Assembly (NCBI GenBank): GCA_023132135.1
Contig: JAGLYR010000075.1
Span: 1 to 6,738 of the forward strand
From: Candidatus Eiseniibacteriota bacterium
Lineage (GTDB): Bacteria > Arandabacterota > Arandabacteria > JAGLYR01
Direction: 5' to 3'
Length of the DNA stretch: 6,738 nt
Under the pieces are notes generated by a model. That model was not told the origin of the DNA. It saw only the letters and a program-made list of their open reading frames with translations, and ran no database searches. The translations under genes and the position numbers were made by a program. Within the stretch, counting starts at the first letter, position 1. Every line of letters begins with the position of its first letter. Positions 5,860 to 6,738 of this stretch are shown here, piece by piece.

Positions 5860-6681
5860 ATGAGATCTGCTCGTTTCATCGCAACATGGCTGACGGCCGC
5901 GAGTCTCGCTCCCCTGTGGTTGCACGGCTGCGGAGGGGAATTCAAGACTCGTCCGGACGTGACACCGCCGGAAGCGGATCTGGTGGCCAGGCCTCCCTGC
6001 GGTCCGGTTCCCCTGGAGGTTATCCTGGATGCCTCCGAGAGCCGGGAGGACGAAACCGGCATTATCGGCTATGCCTGGGACATCGACGGGGATGGCGTGG
6101 ATGACACACTGACCGTCGATCCCAGGATCGTTCACACCTACGCCAATCCCGGGACCGTGTATGTGAGCGTCCGGGTCACAAACCGGGATTCACTCTCTTC
6201 CTCCGCCGGGCGCACGGTCTGGGCTTTCGACGAAGATACGGATCCGAGTTTTTGCTACTACCCGAACCAGCGGACGTCGACTGTCCGGGGTATAGAGTAC
6301 ACACTCGGATTGGACAAGGCCGCCTACTCGCGCGGGGATACCCTCGAGTTCTTCTACCGGATCAGCAATGGACGGCCGTCCACCGTCCGGTTCCCTGTTC
6401 ACTGGACGTGCCTTGTGGACTTCCACGTCTTCTCCGGAACATGCGATGCGCTGAACTCGGCGGCGTGTGACAAGAGGTGGCAGTACACCGACGACGTGTT
6501 CTGCGTCAACCACCCGTCGGATATCACAATCGAACCCGGCAGCGCGGGCCACTTCACAAAGGAGTGGTACCCTCAGTTCGTCCTCTCCCCGGGACCGTAT
6601 ACGGCCTTTGCCCGCGTGTACCACGGGCCGCCGAGTCCGAGTGACTCGACCGCGGTATGGGTGAGATTCGAGATCGAGTAG
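5860..6681 (+). CDS. Lipoprotein with PKD domain and BsuPI-like domain
   Basis: A 273-residue predicted lipoprotein. The signal peptide MRSARFIATWLTAASLAPLW leads to a lipobox LHGC with Cys24 as the lipidated residue; the following Gly-Gly is not an inner-membrane retention signal, so outer-membrane location is likely. Residues about 36-123 form a PKD (polycystic kidney disease) Ig-like domain: PLEVILDASES, YAWDIDGDGVDD (71-82) and VHTYANPGTVYVSVRVTN (91-108). Residues about 145-272 resemble the BsuPI domain of intracellular proteinase inhibitors: YTLGLDKAAYSRGDTLEFFY, the VDFHVF strand, KRWQYTDDVF, then ITIEPGSAGHFTKEW and GPYTAFARVYHG. Four cysteines (184, 195, 203, 215) lie in the middle of the BsuPI part and may form disulfides. 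No catalytic motif is seen; a binding or adhesion role is the natural guess. It is divergent from the TPR/acyltransferase pair. Confidence 0.85.
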   Translation: MRSARFIATWLTAASLAPLWLHGCGGEFKTRPDVTPPEADLVARPPCGPVPLEVILDASESREDETGIIGYAWDIDGDGVDDTLTVDPRIVHTYANPGTVYVSVRVTNRDSLSSSAGRTVWAFDEDTDPSFCYYPNQRTSTVRGIEYTLGLDKAAYSRGDTLEFFYRISNGRPSTVRFPVHWTCLVDFHVFSGTCDALNSAACDKRWQYTDDVFCVNHPSDITIEPGSAGHFTKEWYPQFVLSPGPYTAFARVYHGPPSPSDSTAVWVRFEIE

Positions 6682-6718
6682 GGAATCCGCCACAGCGCGG
6701 TGTACGGCCCTACTTCCT

Positions 6719-6732
6719 CGACACTCGACACT
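6719..6732 (+). repeat. Two tandem CGACACT heptamers at the window edge
   Basis: CGACACT is repeated twice, then TTGTCAC follows to the last base. It may be the start of another intergenic repeat tract cut off by the window. The 57 nt after the lipoprotein gene hold nothing else I can name. Confidence 0.3.
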
Positions 6733-6738
6733 TGTCAC

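Noticed and set aside
6190-6738. Minus-strand frame of 182 codons running off the right edge
   Set aside because: It lies almost wholly antisense to the lipoprotein, is arginine/valine-rich and shows no domain.

Overview
The window reads as a GC-rich chromosomal piece (about 60% GC by eye) of a Gram-negative-type bacterium. It encodes a lipoprotein, a lysophospholipid-acyltransferase-like enzyme and a secreted protein with an FlgD-like / Por-type C-terminal domain. That last type, with DxDxDG calcium-loop repeats, is typical of the FCB group and related candidate phyla (Eisenbacteria, Latescibacteria, Zixibacteria or KSB1-like). The phylum is inferred from protein style only; there is no rRNA, tRNA or ribosomal gene to confirm it.

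Layout, left to right. Positions 1-203 carry no convincing gene but hold a repeated GGGGTC-type motif resembling the ends of REP/RAYT elements. A long palindrome (204-270) directly abuts, and supplies the stop codon of, a 714-residue secreted protein on the minus strand (267-2411), which has a good sigma70-type promoter. The divergent spacer (2412-2754) holds two more repeats side by side: an AT-rich inverted repeat with an 8-bp tandem tract, and a second, related palindrome. A DegT/DnrJ/EryC1/StrS-family PLP aminotransferase follows on the plus strand (2755-4002). The convergent spacer after it holds a second copy of the AT-rich repeat (about 4051-4146), which runs into the 3' end of the next gene. 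Then comes a minus-strand pair: a TPR/DUF5683-like envelope protein (4827-5726) and, 14 nt downstream, a DUF374-type acyltransferase (4132-4812). Divergent from this pair is a lipoprotein with a PKD domain followed by a BsuPI-like domain (5860-6681).

Four of the five genes look devoted to the cell envelope or surface. The acyltransferase and TPR protein probably form one transcript. The aminotransferase is alone, with no sugar or antibiotic pathway genes beside it, so its substrate cannot be read from context.

The most interesting content is not the proteins but the spacers. Two small dispersed repeat families occur twice each within 4 kb. The two copies of the AT-rich family bracket the aminotransferase in the same orientation. 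In two cases a repeat forms the last bases of a neighbouring gene, including its stop codon. No clearly new multi-gene system is visible.
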